Source: Leptospiraceae bacterium (GTDB lineage Bacteria; Spirochaetota; Leptospiria; Leptospirales; Leptonemataceae). Taken from it: DNA of 64,000 nucleotides. Under the pieces are notes generated by a model that was given only the letters and a program-made list of their open reading frames with translations, made no database searches and was not told where the DNA came from. How positions within the stretch are numbered: position 1 is the stretch's first letter; each line of letters begins with the position of its first letter. This document shows positions 62,496 through 64,000 of this stretch, in pieces. The translations under genes were made by a program, and so were the position numbers. The stretch is from positions 174,020-238,019 of the forward strand of contig JANXCF010000004.1 in the NCBI GenBank assembly GCA_025059995.1. The letters are read 5' to 3'.

Positions 62496-62504
62496 ATCTA
62501 TGGA

Positions 62505-63206
62505 ATGGATACAACTCCTATAAAAAATTTAGAATCAATACTCAACTATATTGAGAAACAAGGCTACCAAATTTCAAAATTAGTCGTTGTAACAAAAAAT
62601 CATCCCTCTAAAGTAATCCAACTACTTTATGACTATGGACATAGAGATTTCGGTGAAAACAAATACCAAGAAGCCAGAGATAAATTCCCACTAATAGAAA
62701 CTAAAAAAGATTCTCCATTGATTGGACACCATATTGGTCCCCTACAGTCAGGAAATGCTAGGAACATTCCAAAAATTTTCGAATGGGTTCATGGAGTAGG
62801 TTCATGGAATGCCTTAGAAATTTTAGCTAAAGCTGCATTAAAGAAATATCAAGAAGAAAAAAAGAAAACCTTCTATTTGATTCAATTGAATCTAACAAGA
62901 GAAGAATCGAAATTAGGGGGTATGTTCATCGAAGAATTCGAACAGACCGTCCAAAAACAACCAGAGAAAATAATACAAAACGAAGGTTTAATTTGGAAAG
63001 GCTTTATGGTAATGGGTCCTTCAGACGGAAATTTGGAGGTAACCAGAAAAGTTTTTAAGGAATTAAGAACTATACGTGATAAATATATGCAAAATGGGGA
63101 ACTCAGTATGGGTATGTCCCATGATTGGAAGATAGCATTAGAAGAAGGTGCTACTATCTTGAGGATTGGAACCGCCATAACTGGAAGCAGGAATATAAAT
63201 ATTTAG
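62505..63206 (+). CDS. YggS/PLPBP family PLP homeostasis protein
   Basis: The 233-residue protein has the PLP lysine at Lys31 in KLVVVTKNHPSKVIQ, then YGHRDFGENKYQEARDKFP, HHIGPLQSGNARNI, and FYLIQLNLTREESKLGG. These are the YggS markers with some changes; HHIGPLQ replaces the usual HFIGxLQ. The C-terminal MGMSHDWKIALEEGATILRIGTAI is the normal SMGMSxD...VRIGxxIFG end. It buffers pyridoxal phosphate and is found in most bacteria. Confidence 0.92.
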   Translation: MDTTPIKNLESILNYIEKQGYQISKLVVVTKNHPSKVIQLLYDYGHRDFGENKYQEARDKFPLIETKKDSPLIGHHIGPLQSGNARNIPKIFEWVHGVGSWNALEILAKAALKKYQEEKKKTFYLIQLNLTREESKLGGMFIEEFEQTVQKQPEKIIQNEGLIWKGFMVMGPSDGNLEVTRKVFKELRTIRDKYMQNGELSMGMSHDWKIALEEGATILRIGTAITGSRNINI

Positions 63207-63263
63207 GTCTTTAACACTGAAAATTTTCTTTACAGATAGTAAAGTATTCTTTATAATTTTTTC

Positions 63264-64000
63264 ATGACACAAAATGTAGAATTGCAAAAATCTCAAAAGT
63301 CTGCAATTATCAAAAGTGACGAATCCTTTTCTCAAAAAAACATTGAACCTCAAACCATCATTATAAATGAAAATTCAAAGGTATCTCAACTTATTATTAT
63401 TCATGAAGGAGAAATCGGAATCATTGATCCTTCGATTAAAAGTTATTTAATGGTTTTACCTGTAAAAAATTTTATTCCATCTTTTAGCCAAATTTTCTCC
63501 AATTACGCATATCCATTAAAAATAGTAACTACAAAAAATAGCATAGTAAGTGCATTTCCTGTATCAATAAAAAGTGGAATACAAAATATTATACTTGGAA
63601 AACTCAATATTGGTATTATAGCACTACAGTCCTTACAATTCGAAACACAAGTATATTTCAATATATTAAAAAAACTTGAAGAATTTTATAAAAAAATTAA
63701 CATTTATAACATTAATTTATCTATAGGCTACTATAAAATACAAAAAAAGCTTTTCGATGAATTAAATGACACAAAAAAGGTTGAAGATGAAAATTTAAAT
63801 ATAATAAGGGACTTCATAAAACTTTATACAGAAGAAAATCAAATACCAAAATACGTAAATAAAAATTGGTTTCATCAAAATCAATTTCACGTTAATCCCC
63901 ATACAGATGTGGATATTGATGAACTAAACTTTGAAAAAGAGTTTCTAAAAAAGTTGTTAACATTACCAGTAGAAATACAACAAACAATCTTAAAAACAAA
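63264..64000 (+). CDS. cNMP-binding-fold-like protein (3' end outside window)
   Basis: The frame opens at an ATG at 63264 and stays open to the window edge, 245 residues so far. Residues 30-115 look like a cyclic-nucleotide-binding fold (TIIINENSKVSQLIIIHEGE, then a LPVKNFIPSF step), but the phosphate-binding cassette is not visible, so it may not bind a nucleotide. The rest is helical, with HTDVDIDELNFEKEFLKKLL near the cut end. Leptospira has many cNMP-fold proteins. The function is unknown. Confidence 0.65.
   Translation, partial: MTQNVELQKSQKSAIIKSDESFSQKNIEPQTIIINENSKVSQLIIIHEGEIGIIDPSIKSYLMVLPVKNFIPSFSQIFSNYAYPLKIVTTKNSIVSAFPVSIKSGIQNIILGKLNIGIIALQSLQFETQVYFNILKKLEEFYKKINIYNINLSIGYYKIQKKLFDELNDTKKVEDENLNIIRDFIKLYTEENQIPKYVNKNWFHQNQFHVNPHTDVDIDELNFEKEFLKKLLTLPVEIQQTILKT

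Noticed and set aside
1..64000. tRNA genes, rRNA, CRISPR arrays, insertion sequences or prophage genes
   Set aside because: None was recognised by eye. Gaps are short, and no repeats of CRISPR type or transposase motifs were seen; a tRNA search program would be needed to exclude a tRNA fully.

Overview
The window is strongly AT-rich and almost fully coding, with short gaps and many overlapping start/stop codons. Gene content points to a spirochaete, most likely a relative of Leptospira (order Leptospirales). The evidence is a periplasmic-flagellum rod/hook protein, a free-standing FlhB C-terminal protein next to an rpsP-khpA-rimM-trmD-rplS-rnhB operon, many lipoproteins with loose lipoboxes, and a bacterial histone of the kind known from Leptospira and Bdellovibrio. 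I cannot name the species from sequence alone.

Layout. 0-9.8 kb (minus strand): a type II secretion operon (gspC-D-E-F-G plus three minor pseudopilins) with a LysM/M23 peptidase and a lipoprotein upstream and a zinc-ribbon protein downstream, cut by the window edge. 9.8-17.3 kb: a ComM-like protein lacking a recognisable Walker A, then the ribosomal/tRNA-modification operon running on into FlhB-C, a degenerate HD-GYP protein and YraN, and a pterin dehydratase. 17.3-22.3 kb: glpD, a MaoC-type hydratase, an untracked 33-residue membrane micro-ORF, a lipoprotein and galE. 22.3-24.3 kb: a bacterial histone followed directly by a ThaI-like restriction endonuclease and an N4-cytosine-type methyltransferase. 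24.3-28.9 kb: tpx, an M23 peptidase and uvrA.

29.0-44.3 kb is the most interesting part: a layered light-sensing island. A CarH/LitR-type B12-dependent MerR regulator is transcribed divergently from a photolyase gene. Downstream of the regulator lies the usual light-induced lipid-modification set (FAD oxidoreductase, DUF1365, cyclopropane-fatty-acid-synthase-like enzyme, a secreted protein, a SRPBCC protein); a DUF1295 protein and a second methyltransferase lie nearby. Nested in this set is a complete photoactive yellow protein (PYP) system: a tyrosine ammonia-lyase co-transcribed with the photolyase, two PYP genes that keep the chromophore cysteine, and a p-coumarate:CoA ligase-like gene. 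Each PYP gene is preceded by a small coiled-coil protein of a family I do not recognise, and a third protein with a related C-terminal tail follows the ligase. A near-identical 31-bp inverted-repeat operator occurs both in the photolyase/carH divergent region and upstream of the second PYP cassette. This suggests that the B12 photoreceptor controls chromophore supply and PYP production.

44.3-64 kb: ribosomal protein L31, a MoxR-DUF58-transglutaminase-PQQ-propeller operon, a flagellar FlgF/FlgG-type protein, an ATP-grasp enzyme, two secreted helical proteins whose 5' ends overlap head to head, a CysQ-like phosphatase, tlyA, an MFS transporter, a TPR protein, surE, a Yip1-like membrane protein, sppA, a coiled-coil protein, yggS, and a cNMP-fold-like protein cut by the right edge. 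No tRNA, rRNA, CRISPR array or insertion sequence was recognised.
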